NCBI RefSeq assembly: GCF_039535095.1
Contig: NZ_BAAAWN010000001.1
Coordinates: 2,728,001 to 2,792,000, forward strand
From: Arthrobacter ramosus
GTDB lineage: Bacteria; Actinomycetota; Actinomycetes; Actinomycetales; Micrococcaceae
Length of the DNA stretch: 64,000 bases
Direction of reading: 5' to 3'
Below are positions 43,418-53,373 of the stretch, piece by piece (within the stretch, counting starts at the first letter, position 1; every line of letters begins with the position of its first letter). Under the pieces are notes generated by a model. The model had not been told where the DNA came from and did not search any database. It worked only from the letters and a program-made list of their open reading frames with translations. The translations under genes were made by a program, and so were the position numbers.

Positions 43418-44275
43418 TCATTTGCCGCTGTATACCGGGAAAGCGGTGTGCTCACCGTAGTCCATGTATTGCAGCTCGCGTAGGGCGGCCATGTCGTCAT
43501 CGGCGATCACGAAATCGACTTCGGCGTTGGAACGCATGTGCTCGGGGTTGACGGTCTTCGGCAGCGACACCGTGCCCAGCTGCAGCGTGTACCGGATGCA
43601 CAGCTGTGGCACCGTTACCCCGTACTTCCCGGCCATCGCCCGGACCTCGGCGTTCTTCAGGATCTCCCCGTGCGCGATCGGCGAGTACGCCTGGACGATG
43701 ATCCCCTTGCTCTCACAGTAGGCCAGCAACGCTGCCGGGGTGTTGCCCGCGTGGACGAGCAGTTGGTTCACGTGCGGGACAACCGTCGCGGTGGGCAGGA
43801 TGTTCTCCAGGTCGGATTTAAGGAAGTTTGACACCCCGATGGAACGGACCTTGCCGGCTTGGTAGGCGTCCTCCAGGGCCCTCCACGCCTGACGGTTACC
43901 TTCGGCGTAGTCACCGCCACGGAAGTCGTTCCAGGGTTGCGGGCTGTGGATGAGCATCAGGTCGATGTACCCGAGCCCGAGTTTCTCCATGGACCCGTCG
44001 ATCGCGGTGGCCGCGCCGTCGTAGTCCTTGATCTCGGCAGCCAGCTTGGTTGAGACGAACAGCTCGTCCCGGGGGACGCCGGAGGTACGCACGCCCTCAC
44101 CGACGCCGCGCTCGTTGCCATAGGCCTGGGCGGTGTCGATGTTCCGGTAACCGATCTCCACCGCGGCACGGACCGCGGCAGCTGCCTTGTCGTCGTCGAT
44201 GAACCAGGTGCCCAGGCCGAGCTTGGGAATCTCGACCCCGTTGGCCAGGTTGTAGCTCTCGTTCAGGATGCTCAT
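43418..44275 (-). CDS. Aldo/keto reductase
   Basis: A 285-residue NADPH-dependent aldo/keto reductase of the 2,5-diketo-gluconate-reductase type. The catalytic tetrad is visible: Asp and Tyr in GYRNIDTAQAYGNE, Lys in FVSTKLAAE and His in LMLIHSPQPW. The region SIGVSNFLKSDLE and the cofactor-binding end SLPKTVNPEHMRSNAEVDF are intact. ATG 44275 overlaps the cupin gene stop (ATGA), so the two are co-translated. Part of a five-gene redox cluster under an MmyB-type regulator. Confidence 0.9.
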   Translation of the reverse strand: MSILNESYNLANGVEIPKLGLGTWFIDDDKAAAAVRAAVEIGYRNIDTAQAYGNERGVGEGVRTSGVPRDELFVSTKLAAEIKDYDGAATAIDGSMEKLGLGYIDLMLIHSPQPWNDFRGGDYAEGNRQAWRALEDAYQAGKVRSIGVSNFLKSDLENILPTATVVPHVNQLLVHAGNTPAALLAYCESKGIIVQAYSPIAHGEILKNAEVRAMAGKYGVTVPQLCIRYTLQLGTVSLPKTVNPEHMRSNAEVDFVIADDDMAALRELQYMDYGEHTAFPVYSGK

Positions 44276-44706
44276 GCCTTCTCTCCGTTCTTCTGCAGTT
44301 CTCCGTACACCTCGTCGGTGACGGGCTCGAGCCATTCGTTGCTGACGTTCTCGCCCGGGGTGATGAAGGCCAGGTGGGAGAACCACGAGTCGACCTTCGC
44401 GCCGTGCCAGTGTTTCGTCCCGGCCGGGACGTGGATCACCGTTCCCGGCTCCAGGCTGACGGGGTCCTGGCCCTCGGCCTGGTACCAGCCGCTGCCCGCC
44501 GTGCAGAGCAGGATCTGGTCACCGCCGCCATCGGTGCCGTGGTGGATGTGCCAGTTGTTGCGGCATCCCGGCTCGAAGGAGACGTTGTTGACGGGAACCT
44601 TCCCGCCAGCGAGCGGGGCCAGGTAGCTCTGGCCGATGAAGTACTGCGCGAAGGCGTCGTTCTTCGCCCCGAGCGGGAAGATCTGCTTGAAGTTGTTGTC
44701 GGTCAT
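44272..44706 (-). CDS. Cupin-domain protein
   Basis: A 144-residue single cupin. The metal-binding motifs are seen: WHIHHGTDGGGDQILLCTAG (first His cluster and Glu/Gln region) and PAGTKHWHGAKVDSWFSHLA (second His). Related small cupins are often fused or linked to carboxymuconolactone-decarboxylase-like proteins, and indeed such a gene lies in this cluster on the other side of the regulator. It could be a small-molecule isomerase, oxygenase or lyase; the substrate is unknown. Confidence 0.88.
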   Translation of the reverse strand: MTDNNFKQIFPLGAKNDAFAQYFIGQSYLAPLAGGKVPVNNVSFEPGCRNNWHIHHGTDGGGDQILLCTAGSGWYQAEGQDPVSLEPGTVIHVPAGTKHWHGAKVDSWFSHLAFITPGENVSNEWLEPVTDEVYGELQKNGEKA

Positions 44707-44728
44707 TCTTCTTTTCCTTTTGTCGTGA

Positions 44729-46617
<1,889 letters not shown>

Positions 46618-46646
46618 GCAGACAACGTTATTTCGGCGTCCGCTTC

Positions 46647-46690
46647 GGAGGGAGTCCCCACTGGTACACCCTTCACTGGAGACTCCCTCC
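46647..46690. promoter_or_regulatory. Operator of the MmyB-type regulator
   Basis: GGAGGGAGTC (46647-46656) and GACTCCCTCC (46681-46690) are perfect 10-bp arms with 24 bp between, in the centre of the divergent promoter region. CACTGG also occurs twice inside. Confidence 0.65.
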
Positions 46691-46746
46691 CCTGCCGCCT
46701 TTGCGATGGACTGGACTCGTCCAATCAACGACGAAGGAGTAAGACC

Positions 46747-47085
46747 ATGAGCACCAAAGAGCAGAACACCGGCTGGAGCGGTGGGAAGAACGCCTTCGGC
46801 GACTTCGCGCCCGGAATGGTCCACTACACCGACAAAGTCCTCTTCGACGAGGTCTGGGAACGCACGGACCTGAACAAGCGCGACCGCAGCCTGATCACCG
46901 TCGCGGCGCTGACCGCCCTGGGCAAGATGGACCACCTGAAATTCCACCTCGGCTTCGCCCGCCAGAACGGAGTCACCGCGGACGAGCTGAAGGAGGCCCT
47001 CCTGCACCTGGCGTTCTACTCCGGTTGGCCCAGCGGCATGGGCGCGATGAGCGTTTTGGAGGGCATCATCGAGGAAGAGAACTGA
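46747..47085 (+). CDS. Carboxymuconolactone decarboxylase-family protein
   Basis: A 112-residue AhpD/CMD-like all-helical protein: DKVLFDEVWERTDLNKRDRS, LITVAALTALGKMDHLKFHL, then NGVTADELKEALLHLAFYSG. The CxxC of AhpD is absent, so it belongs to the CMD-like subgroup and not to peroxidase partners. The GAAGGAG just upstream is a good ribosome-binding site. Divergent from the MmyB regulator and probably part of the same stimulon as the two reductases and the cupin. Confidence 0.9.
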   Translation: MSTKEQNTGWSGGKNAFGDFAPGMVHYTDKVLFDEVWERTDLNKRDRSLITVAALTALGKMDHLKFHLGFARQNGVTADELKEALLHLAFYSGWPSGMGAMSVLEGIIEEEN

Positions 47086-47125
47086 GCATTTACAGCTGTT
47101 TGGTACGACCAAGCTGACCCGTTGG

Positions 47126-47461
47126 GTGGCGGTCTGGATCGAGACACTTGACGGCGTGATCTGGGCACCAGGGGATTCGCGGCTGATCCGCGAACACCAC
47201 CTGACCATGCCGCCACCCTACGCGCTGTTGTTCGACTTCTCGGACAGCGAGTGCCACTTCACCTTTGACGGCGCGGTCGAGATGGCCAATGGTTACCCCG
47301 ACGCAAATCTGCTCCTGCACCATTGGGGCAGTGTCGACTCCCCCGATTTCCCCCCGTTCAACGCGGACCCAGACACACTCCGGGACGCAGTGGTCAAGCC
47401 CAAGCGTATCCGTATGCTCGCACCGGGCGAGCCCTTCCGGCTGGGCGGCGCGTCCGCGTAG
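47126..47461 (+). CDS. Hypothetical protein
   Basis: A frame of up to 111 residues, MAVWIETLDGVIWAPGDSRL at the start, ALLFDFSDSECHFTFDGAVE in the middle, ending FRLGGASA. It has a mixed alpha/beta composition without signal peptide or membrane segment. The GTG start lacks a clear ribosome-binding site, and the sequence is open a few codons upstream. I do not recognise a family; it may be a truncated gene. It lies 40 bp after the CMD-like gene. Confidence 0.4.
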   Translation: MAVWIETLDGVIWAPGDSRLIREHHLTMPPPYALLFDFSDSECHFTFDGAVEMANGYPDANLLLHHWGSVDSPDFPPFNADPDTLRDAVVKPKRIRMLAPGEPFRLGGASA

Positions 47462-47813
47462 GCGCGACTCGACCAGCGGTTGACGAAACGAGGTGGGCGG
47501 CCGTGACGGTCGCCGCTGCCCTTTCTGGGCTCGTGAGCGGATTCGGGACCCAAGCTTCATGCCAACGATCGCCGGCCTGGTTGAAGCCCAGCAAAACCGG
47601 CAACCACTGCCCAGCCCATGGAGCGGTAGTTCGCGCAAGGCGAAGTCTCAGAGCCGGCAGCCGGACCACAGTCTTTACAACATCTGTACAACGTTGCAAT
47701 GTAGAGTTCATGAAGCCGCTGGTTACTCAACAGTGGGAAGAAGGAGCCGAAGGGCAAGGCTTGCCCGGATGTCTGCATGGGCCGACCATGTGCTTCAAGC
47801 CTAGGAGGTTGTA
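47462..47813. promoter_or_regulatory. Promoter region of the arabinan locus LacI gene
   Basis: No gene is seen. The region carries the operator described next and AGGAGG at 47802-47807 as the ribosome-binding site of the LacI gene. Confidence 0.5.
47675..47703. promoter_or_regulatory. LacI-type operator of the arabinan locus (upstream of lacI)
   Basis: TGTACAACGTTGCAATGTA at 47685-47703 has the perfect core CAACGTTG (47689-47696); TTACAACATCTGTA at 47675-47688 is a second, weaker site abutting it. The same ACAACGTTGCA sequence occurs in front of the binding-protein gene. Confidence 0.65.
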
Positions 47814-48848
47814 GTGGCCACGATGCGCGATGTCGCGGCCTTGGCGGGGGTTTCCGTCAAGACCGTTTCCAACGTTGTCAACGGTTTCGAGTTCGTGAAA
47901 GCGCACACCCGCGAGCGGGTGAACGCCGCCATTGCCGAGCTCGGCTTCCAGCCGAACCTTGTGGCCCGGAACCTTCGGACCGGAAGGACGGGTGTGATCG
48001 GCCTCGCCGTGCCCGAGCTGAAGTTCAGCTACTTCGCCGAGCTCGCAGACGCCGTCCTCAGGGCAGCCCGACAACGCGACTACGTGGTCCTCATCGAGCA
48101 GACAGGCGGGGAGCGGTCGGCTGAGATTGAGCTGCTTCACGGCTCCCGGACCTCCATGATGGACGGGCTGCTGTTCTCTCCTCTGGGACTGGACGACGAT
48201 GACGCACTGCAGCTCAAGGTGGAGTATCCGCTCGTCCTGCTCGGGGAGCGGATCTTCAACGGCCCGACCGACCACGTGACCATGCAGAACGTCGAAGGCG
48301 CGGCGATGGCCGTGCGGCATCTCCTGGCCTCCGGGCGGAAGCGGATCGCGGTTCTTGGCGCCCACGAGGGCGAAAGAGTCGGCTCAGGACCCCTACGCCT
48401 GGACGGATACCGGGCGGCACTGGAGCAGGCAGGCATCACCTTCGACCCAAGCCTGGTCGTCCACCGGCAAGGCTGGCACCGGACCGACGGCGCCGAGGCC
48501 ATGCAGGAGCTCATCCGGCGCGAGGTGCCGTTCGATGCCGTCTTCGCTTTCAACGACGAACTGGCCCTGGGCGCCCTCCGCACGCTGTTCCACTCGGGAA
48601 TCAACGTCCCGCAGGACGTGGCGGTCGTCGGCTTCGACAACGTCACCGAGGCGCAGTTCGCCATGCCCAGCCTCACAACCATCGACCCCAACAGGGCCAC
48701 GATCGCTGAGACGGCCGTCGACGCGCTCCTTGAGAGGATCGCCGGGCGCGGCAAGGAGGACGGTCCCGGACCGCGCACCTTCGAGGTCCCGGCGACGCTC
48801 GTCGCACGTGAGTCCGCGCCAGTCGGGATCCGCAGCACAGTCGCCTGA
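47814..48848 (+). CDS. LacI-family transcriptional regulator (arabinan locus)
   Basis: A 344-residue repressor with the N-terminal helix-turn-helix MRDVAALAGVSVKTVSNVVN, hinge FQPNLVARNLRTGRTGVIGL and an effector domain ending AVVGFDNVTEAQFAMPSLTT. GTG 47814 follows AGGAGG. Nearly identical ACAACGTTGCA operators lie upstream of it and of the ABC transporter, so it probably controls the whole locus and itself, with arabinose or an arabino-oligosaccharide as inducer (inference). Confidence 0.92.
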   Translation: MATMRDVAALAGVSVKTVSNVVNGFEFVKAHTRERVNAAIAELGFQPNLVARNLRTGRTGVIGLAVPELKFSYFAELADAVLRAARQRDYVVLIEQTGGERSAEIELLHGSRTSMMDGLLFSPLGLDDDDALQLKVEYPLVLLGERIFNGPTDHVTMQNVEGAAMAVRHLLASGRKRIAVLGAHEGERVGSGPLRLDGYRAALEQAGITFDPSLVVHRQGWHRTDGAEAMQELIRREVPFDAVFAFNDELALGALRTLFHSGINVPQDVAVVGFDNVTEAQFAMPSLTTIDPNRATIAETAVDALLERIAGRGKEDGPGPRTFEVPATLVARESAPVGIRSTVA

Positions 48849-48892
48849 TTTTGACCGTTGACGGGGTGTGACGCAGGCCTCTATACTCGCTA

Positions 48893-48921
48893 TTACAACG
48901 TTGCATTTACATCGTTGTAAA
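48893..48921. promoter_or_regulatory. Two LacI-type operators upstream of the sugar ABC operon
   Basis: TTACAACGTTGCA (48893-48905, core CAACGTTG) is immediately followed by TTTACATCGTTGTAAA (48906-48921, perfect 6-bp arms). They lie about 50-77 bp upstream of the binding-protein start, where they would block a promoter. Confidence 0.7.
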
Positions 48922-48969
48922 GATTCAGCCGATCGGTGTCCTGCCCGATCGACCCCAGAGAGGCATTCA

Positions 48970-50238
48970 ATGAAGAAACTGCTTGCGACGCTCGCGGTGT
49001 CCGCCGTGGGCACGGCCCTGGCTTTGACGGGCTGCTCCAACTCCACCAACTCCACTGCTGCAGCCGACGCGTCCGGCCCCGTGACGCTCACTTTCTGGCA
49101 CGGCTACACCGAGGCGGACGGCAAGGTCCTGGACCAGATCGTCGACGACTTCAACAAGTCCCAGAACAAGATCACGATCAAGACCACGACGAAACCGTGG
49201 GCGGTGATCGGCGACACCCTGCTCACATCCCTCTCTGCGAAGAACGGGCCAGACATCGTGGCGCTTCCCGCCGAGAACCTCCCGGTCTATGCGTCCAAAG
49301 GAGCACTGCAGAAGCTTGATGACTTCTACTCGTCCTCGACGCAGAGCGCGTCGCTGAACCCGCGGGCGGTCGAGATGGAGAAGATCGGCGGCACCTACTA
49401 CGGCGTGCCCACCGGTTTCGTGCCACTGTCCGTCATCTACAACAAGGCCCTGTTCCAGAAGGCCGGAATCTCGACATTCCCGACCACGTGGGACGAGTGG
49501 GTCGCTGACGCCAAGAAGCTGACCGTCGGCTCGGATGCCGGCACCCCCGTACAGTACGGGCTCGCGCTTCCGGACCATGCGACCGTGGGCAACGGGGTCT
49601 GGGCCAGTCTCTTCTACGGCAACGGCGGCGCGATCGTCGATGGGGACAACTCCGTGCTCGACTCCCAGGCCAACCAAGAGACCCTCGCCTACTGGTCCAA
49701 GGCCGTGCATGACTCCAAGATCTCCCCGACAGGCCTGGACGGGATCGCCTCGGACAAGCTCTTCTCCTCCGGCAAGGCCGCGATGGAGATCGGCGGGCCC
49801 TGGATGGCAAGCGTGGCGAAAGACAACAACATCGACTACGGCATCGCGGCGATCCCGGCAGGGCCGAAGGGCCAGGCGGCATCAGCCATCGGGATCTCGG
49901 CTGCTGTGACCTCCCAGGCGGATGCGGCGAAGAAGGCCGCGGCCGGGAAGTTCTTCGACTACCTCTTCACGAAGGACAATGCAGCCAAGTGGTCACTCGG
50001 CTCCGGCTGGCCTCCCCTGCGGACTGACATCCCCGCATCGGCGGTGTCCTCGAACGCCGTCGTGTCCGCCCTCTCAGGCATCGTCAGCACCGCTCGTCCC
50101 CTCCTCCCCGGCGTCGCCGACAGCAGCGATGTGCTGACCGCGGTGGACGAAGCGACTCAGAAGTCCCTCAGCGGCGGGGATCCTGCCGCGCTGCTGAAGA
50201 GCGCCTCCCAATCTGTCCAGCAGGCCCTCGGCAAGTGA
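48970..50238 (+). CDS. Family-1 sugar-binding lipoprotein
   Basis: A 422-residue ABC solute-binding protein. The signal peptide ends in LTGC with Cys22, then a Ser/Thr/Ala-rich linker. Family-1 features: VTLTFWHGYTEADGKVLDQI, WDEWVADAKKLTV and GKAAMEIGGPWMASVAKDNN. It would bind an oligosaccharide at the cell surface; arabino-oligosaccharides are likely from the GH51 and propeller genes downstream. ATG 48970 follows AGAGAGG. Confidence 0.92.
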   Translation: MKKLLATLAVSAVGTALALTGCSNSTNSTAAADASGPVTLTFWHGYTEADGKVLDQIVDDFNKSQNKITIKTTTKPWAVIGDTLLTSLSAKNGPDIVALPAENLPVYASKGALQKLDDFYSSSTQSASLNPRAVEMEKIGGTYYGVPTGFVPLSVIYNKALFQKAGISTFPTTWDEWVADAKKLTVGSDAGTPVQYGLALPDHATVGNGVWASLFYGNGGAIVDGDNSVLDSQANQETLAYWSKAVHDSKISPTGLDGIASDKLFSSGKAAMEIGGPWMASVAKDNNIDYGIAAIPAGPKGQAASAIGISAAVTSQADAAKKAAAGKFFDYLFTKDNAAKWSLGSGWPPLRTDIPASAVSSNAVVSALSGIVSTARPLLPGVADSSDVLTAVDEATQKSLSGGDPAALLKSASQSVQQALGK

Positions 50239-50242
50239 TCCT

Positions 50243-50278
50243 GAGGTGGCCGCCGCCCCGCGCGACGGCGGCCACCTC
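50243..50278 (+). terminator. Intercistronic hairpin between binding protein and permeases
   Basis: GAGGTGGCCGCCG (50243-50255) and CGGCGGCCACCTC (50266-50278) form a perfect 13-bp stem with a 10-nt loop, 4 nt beyond the stop codon. Confidence 0.65.
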
Positions 50279-50296
50279 TCACAGAAAGAACCCCCA

Positions 50297-51238
50297 ATGA
50301 CCTCTCCCACCCGAGTGCGCACGCCCTACCGGGCTCCGGCTCCCCTCGGCGGACGCCCCTCGAACCGGCGGGCCCTGCCTGCCAGGGCGTTGCTGTTCAT
50401 GCTCCCGGCCCTGGTCGTCCTCCTCGCCTTCGTATTCTGGCCCATGGCCTCCGCACTGCGGCTCTCGTTCACCAACGCCTCCGGGTTCGGGATCGAGGAA
50501 TGGGTCGGCTTCGACAACTACGCAAAGATCTTCACCGACCACCGCATCCTGGCCACGCTCGGCAACACCGCGCTGTACACGTCGATGTTCACCCCGACCG
50601 CCCTGATCGTGGCGCTGGCCCTCGCGCTCCTGCTGAACAACCGGCTCCTGGTCGCGCGCGGGTTCTTCCGCACGGCCCTCTTCCTGCCCTTCATCATCTC
50701 CCTGGCCGTGGCTGCCTTCGCCTGGACGTACCTGCTCGACCCCCAGGTCGGCCTCCTGACCTACTGGCTGCGAACGGTCGGCGTCCAGATCGGCAACGTC
50801 CTGCAGGACCCCATACTCGCCATGCCAACGGTCGTGGCCGTGGCCATCTGGAAGAACTTCGGCTTCTACATGGTGGTCTTCATCGCCGGGCTCCAGGAGA
50901 TCCCGGAGTCCCTGTACGAGGCGGCGAAGATCGACGGCGCGGGCCCCTGGCGGCGGTTCACCAATGTCACGCTCCCCCAGCTGGGCAACACGCTCGCGTT
51001 CGTCGTGGTCTTCGCGATGATCGCTGCACTGCAGGCCTTCGACCAGATCTACGTGATGACCGGCGGCGGCCCCTACCGGAGCACGCAATCAGTCGTGATG
51101 GAGCTCTACCAGGACGGCTTCAAGAAACTCGACCTCGGCTTGGCCTCCGCACTGTCCTACGTGCTGCTCGCTGCCACCCTGCTCCTGAGCCTCATCCAGT
51201 TCCGCTTCTTCGGACGCCGCGAGAAGGACACCCTCTGA
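50297..51238 (+). CDS. Sugar ABC transporter permease (MalF-like)
   Basis: A 313-residue permease with six membrane helices and an N-terminal cytosolic stretch. The EAA loop LYEAAKIDGAGPWRRFTNVT and the end TGGGPYRSTQSVVMELYQDG are typical of family-1 sugar permeases. ATG 50297 is chosen because the open frame upstream lies in the intercistronic hairpin. It shares one base with the next gene (TGATG overlap). Confidence 0.92.
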   Translation: MTSPTRVRTPYRAPAPLGGRPSNRRALPARALLFMLPALVVLLAFVFWPMASALRLSFTNASGFGIEEWVGFDNYAKIFTDHRILATLGNTALYTSMFTPTALIVALALALLLNNRLLVARGFFRTALFLPFIISLAVAAFAWTYLLDPQVGLLTYWLRTVGVQIGNVLQDPILAMPTVVAVAIWKNFGFYMVVFIAGLQEIPESLYEAAKIDGAGPWRRFTNVTLPQLGNTLAFVVVFAMIAALQAFDQIYVMTGGGPYRSTQSVVMELYQDGFKKLDLGLASALSYVLLAATLLLSLIQFRFFGRREKDTL

Positions 51239-52101
51239 TGACCGTCACCATGACCACGGACCCGGCCGGACGCCGCCGCCCCGGCCGCACCGCGCGCCGG
51301 TGGCTGCTCGCCGCGGCCGTGCTGGCGCTGACAGCGATGGTGCTGCTGCCCGTTGCCATCATCGTCTTCACCGCATTCAAGCCCACAGCAGAGATCAACG
51401 CCTTCCCGCCGACCCTCGTGCCTGCAAGCTGGACGCTGGAGAACTTCACCCGCATCTTCACCGACCTGCCGTTCGCACGACTGTTCCTCAACAGCTTCCT
51501 GTTCGCCGGCGGAGTGACCCTGTTCGCCCTGACCTTCGACTCTCTTGCCGCGTACGCCCTGGCCCGGCTCGACTTCCGCGGCAACCGGCTCTTGCTGATC
51601 GCCATCGTGGCCAGTCTCATGATCCCGTTCCAGGCCACCCTCATCCCGGTCTACCAGCTCGTGGCACAGCTGGGCTGGGTGAACACCTTCGCCGGACTGA
51701 TCATCCCGCGCGCCGCGGACGCCTTCGGCATCTTTTTCCTGCGCCAGTTCTTCGTCTCGTTGCCCCGGGATCTGGACAACGCGGCACGCATCGACGGCGC
51801 GGGCGAGTTCCGCGTCTTCCGCAGCATCATCCTGCCCAACGCGGTGCCGGCGCTGCTGACCCTGGCAATATTCACCTTCGTCAACAACTGGAACGACCTT
51901 CTCTGGCCCCTGGTGTTCACCACGACCCCGGACATGGGCACCATCACCTCCGGCCTGACTCTGCTGACAGGTCCGAGCGGTATCATCCCGTACGGCACCA
52001 TGATGGCCGGTTGCCTCATCGCCGTCCTGCCGCTGGCGGTCATGTTCCTGATCATGCAGCGCCGCTTCATCGAATCGGTCGCGACGACGGGGCTCAAATG
52101 A
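51238..52101 (+). CDS. Sugar ABC transporter permease (MalG-like)
   Basis: A 287-residue permease with six helices; FKPTAEINAFPPTLVPASWT in the first periplasmic loop and the EAA loop LDNAARIDGAGEFRVFRSII are typical of the MalG side. No ATPase gene is in the operon, so a shared MsmK-type ATPase encoded elsewhere must energise it, as is common in actinobacteria. The stop overlaps the glycosidase start (ATGA). Confidence 0.92.
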   Translation: MTVTMTTDPAGRRRPGRTARRWLLAAAVLALTAMVLLPVAIIVFTAFKPTAEINAFPPTLVPASWTLENFTRIFTDLPFARLFLNSFLFAGGVTLFALTFDSLAAYALARLDFRGNRLLLIAIVASLMIPFQATLIPVYQLVAQLGWVNTFAGLIIPRAADAFGIFFLRQFFVSLPRDLDNAARIDGAGEFRVFRSIILPNAVPALLTLAIFTFVNNWNDLLWPLVFTTTPDMGTITSGLTLLTGPSGIIPYGTMMAGCLIAVLPLAVMFLIMQRRFIESVATTGLK

Positions 52102-53363
52102 CGGCCGCGCCGCGCTGGTTCGAAGACGGACGCCTCCACTTCGCCTTGGGAATCGAAGACACCTTCGTACCGCAGTCACGGGACGGAGAGCGGGCGATCG
52201 ACGAGTATGAACTGACCGAGCACTACGAGCAGTACGCCGACGACTTCGCCCTCGCCGCCGGATCCGGCGCAGAGCTCCTGCGCTGGGGCGTGCCCTGGTA
52301 CCGCATCGCCCCGGAGCGGGGGCGGTGGGACTGGTCCTGGACCGACCGCGCCGTCAACGCTCTCCTTGACGCGGGCCTGACGCCCATTATCGATCTGCTC
52401 CACTACGGCACGCCCCTGTGGCTTGAGGGCGAATTCGCCAACCGGGACTACCCCCACCACGCCGCCGAGTTCGCCGAGCGCTTCGCCGCCCGGTACGGGG
52501 ACCGCGTCACCGACTACACACCGGTCAACGAACCTGTGATCCATGCCCTCTTCTCCGGCGAGTACGGCTACTGGCCGCCCTACCTCCACGGCCCGGCGGG
52601 CTTCGCGACAATAGCAGCCAACCTCGCCCGCGGGTTCGTGCGCACGCAGCAGGCCATCGCGGCCTCCATCGGAGCACGGGCAGCCTTCGTCCACGTGGAC
52701 GCGGCCATGGGCTTCGTCGGCGACGAGACCGCCCCCGAGCACCTGGAAGAGGCATCACGGCTCCGCCACCAAGTGCACCTGGTCGAGGACCTGGTCACCG
52801 GCAGGGTGGATGACCGGCACCCGCTCCGGCGGCACCTGACGGCCGCCGTCGACGACGACGAGCTCTCCTGGTTCCACGAGAACGCAGTCCAGCCGGACGT
52901 GATGGGGGTCAACTACTACCCGCGCCATTCCACCGAACTGTTCGAACCCGGGGTCCGCCATGCCGGCGGGTTCACCGACCCCCGCCCCGCCGTCGACCGC
53001 GGCACCGAAGGCCTCCGGGACGCGGTCGACCTCTACGCCGGCCGCTACGGGGCACCGGTGATGATCACCGAAACGTGCGTCACCGGATCCGTGACCGAGC
53101 GGATCCGCTGGCTGGACGAGTCGGTGGCTCTCGCCGAGCGGATCCGCGCCGAGGGAACCCGGCTGGTCGGCTACACCTGGTGGCCCCTCTTTGACATGTA
53201 CGAGTGGACCTGGCGGCACAGCGGCAGGCCTCGCGCAGACCACCTCCTCACCATGGGCCTGTACGACCTGGCCGAGAGCCCCGAAGGTCTCCTGCGTCTG
53301 CCGAACCCGGTCGCCGCCCGCTACCGACACCACGCCTCCCTGCACCGAACAACGAACCACTGA
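52098..53363 (+). CDS. GH1-like glycoside hydrolase
   Basis: A 421-residue clan-A TIM-barrel glycosidase without signal peptide, so cytosolic. The acid/base Glu145 lies in DYTPVNEPVIHAL (the NEP motif) and the likely nucleophile Glu325 in APVMITETC. The family-1 style YxYxPP segment (EYGYWPPYL) follows. Sequence divergence in the N-terminal sugar-binding part (EDTFVPQSRDGERAIDEYEL) sets it apart from ordinary beta-glucosidases. It is translationally coupled to the permease, so it probably trims the imported oligosaccharide, perhaps removing beta-linked galactose or another end sugar. Confidence 0.8.
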   Translation: MTAAPRWFEDGRLHFALGIEDTFVPQSRDGERAIDEYELTEHYEQYADDFALAAGSGAELLRWGVPWYRIAPERGRWDWSWTDRAVNALLDAGLTPIIDLLHYGTPLWLEGEFANRDYPHHAAEFAERFAARYGDRVTDYTPVNEPVIHALFSGEYGYWPPYLHGPAGFATIAANLARGFVRTQQAIAASIGARAAFVHVDAAMGFVGDETAPEHLEEASRLRHQVHLVEDLVTGRVDDRHPLRRHLTAAVDDDELSWFHENAVQPDVMGVNYYPRHSTELFEPGVRHAGGFTDPRPAVDRGTEGLRDAVDLYAGRYGAPVMITETCVTGSVTERIRWLDESVALAERIRAEGTRLVGYTWWPLFDMYEWTWRHSGRPRADHLLTMGLYDLAESPEGLLRLPNPVAARYRHHASLHRTTNH

Positions 53364-53373
53364 CGGAAGACCC

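Noticed and set aside
46620-46632. GACAACGTT near the MmyB gene as another LacI operator
   Set aside because: The right half (ATTTC) does not complete the palindrome; the matching is limited to one half-site.
50500-52101. A plus-strand frame running from inside one permease gene into the next
   Set aside because: Only the part from 51238 is the real second permease; the upstream 240 codons are an out-of-frame reading of the first permease.
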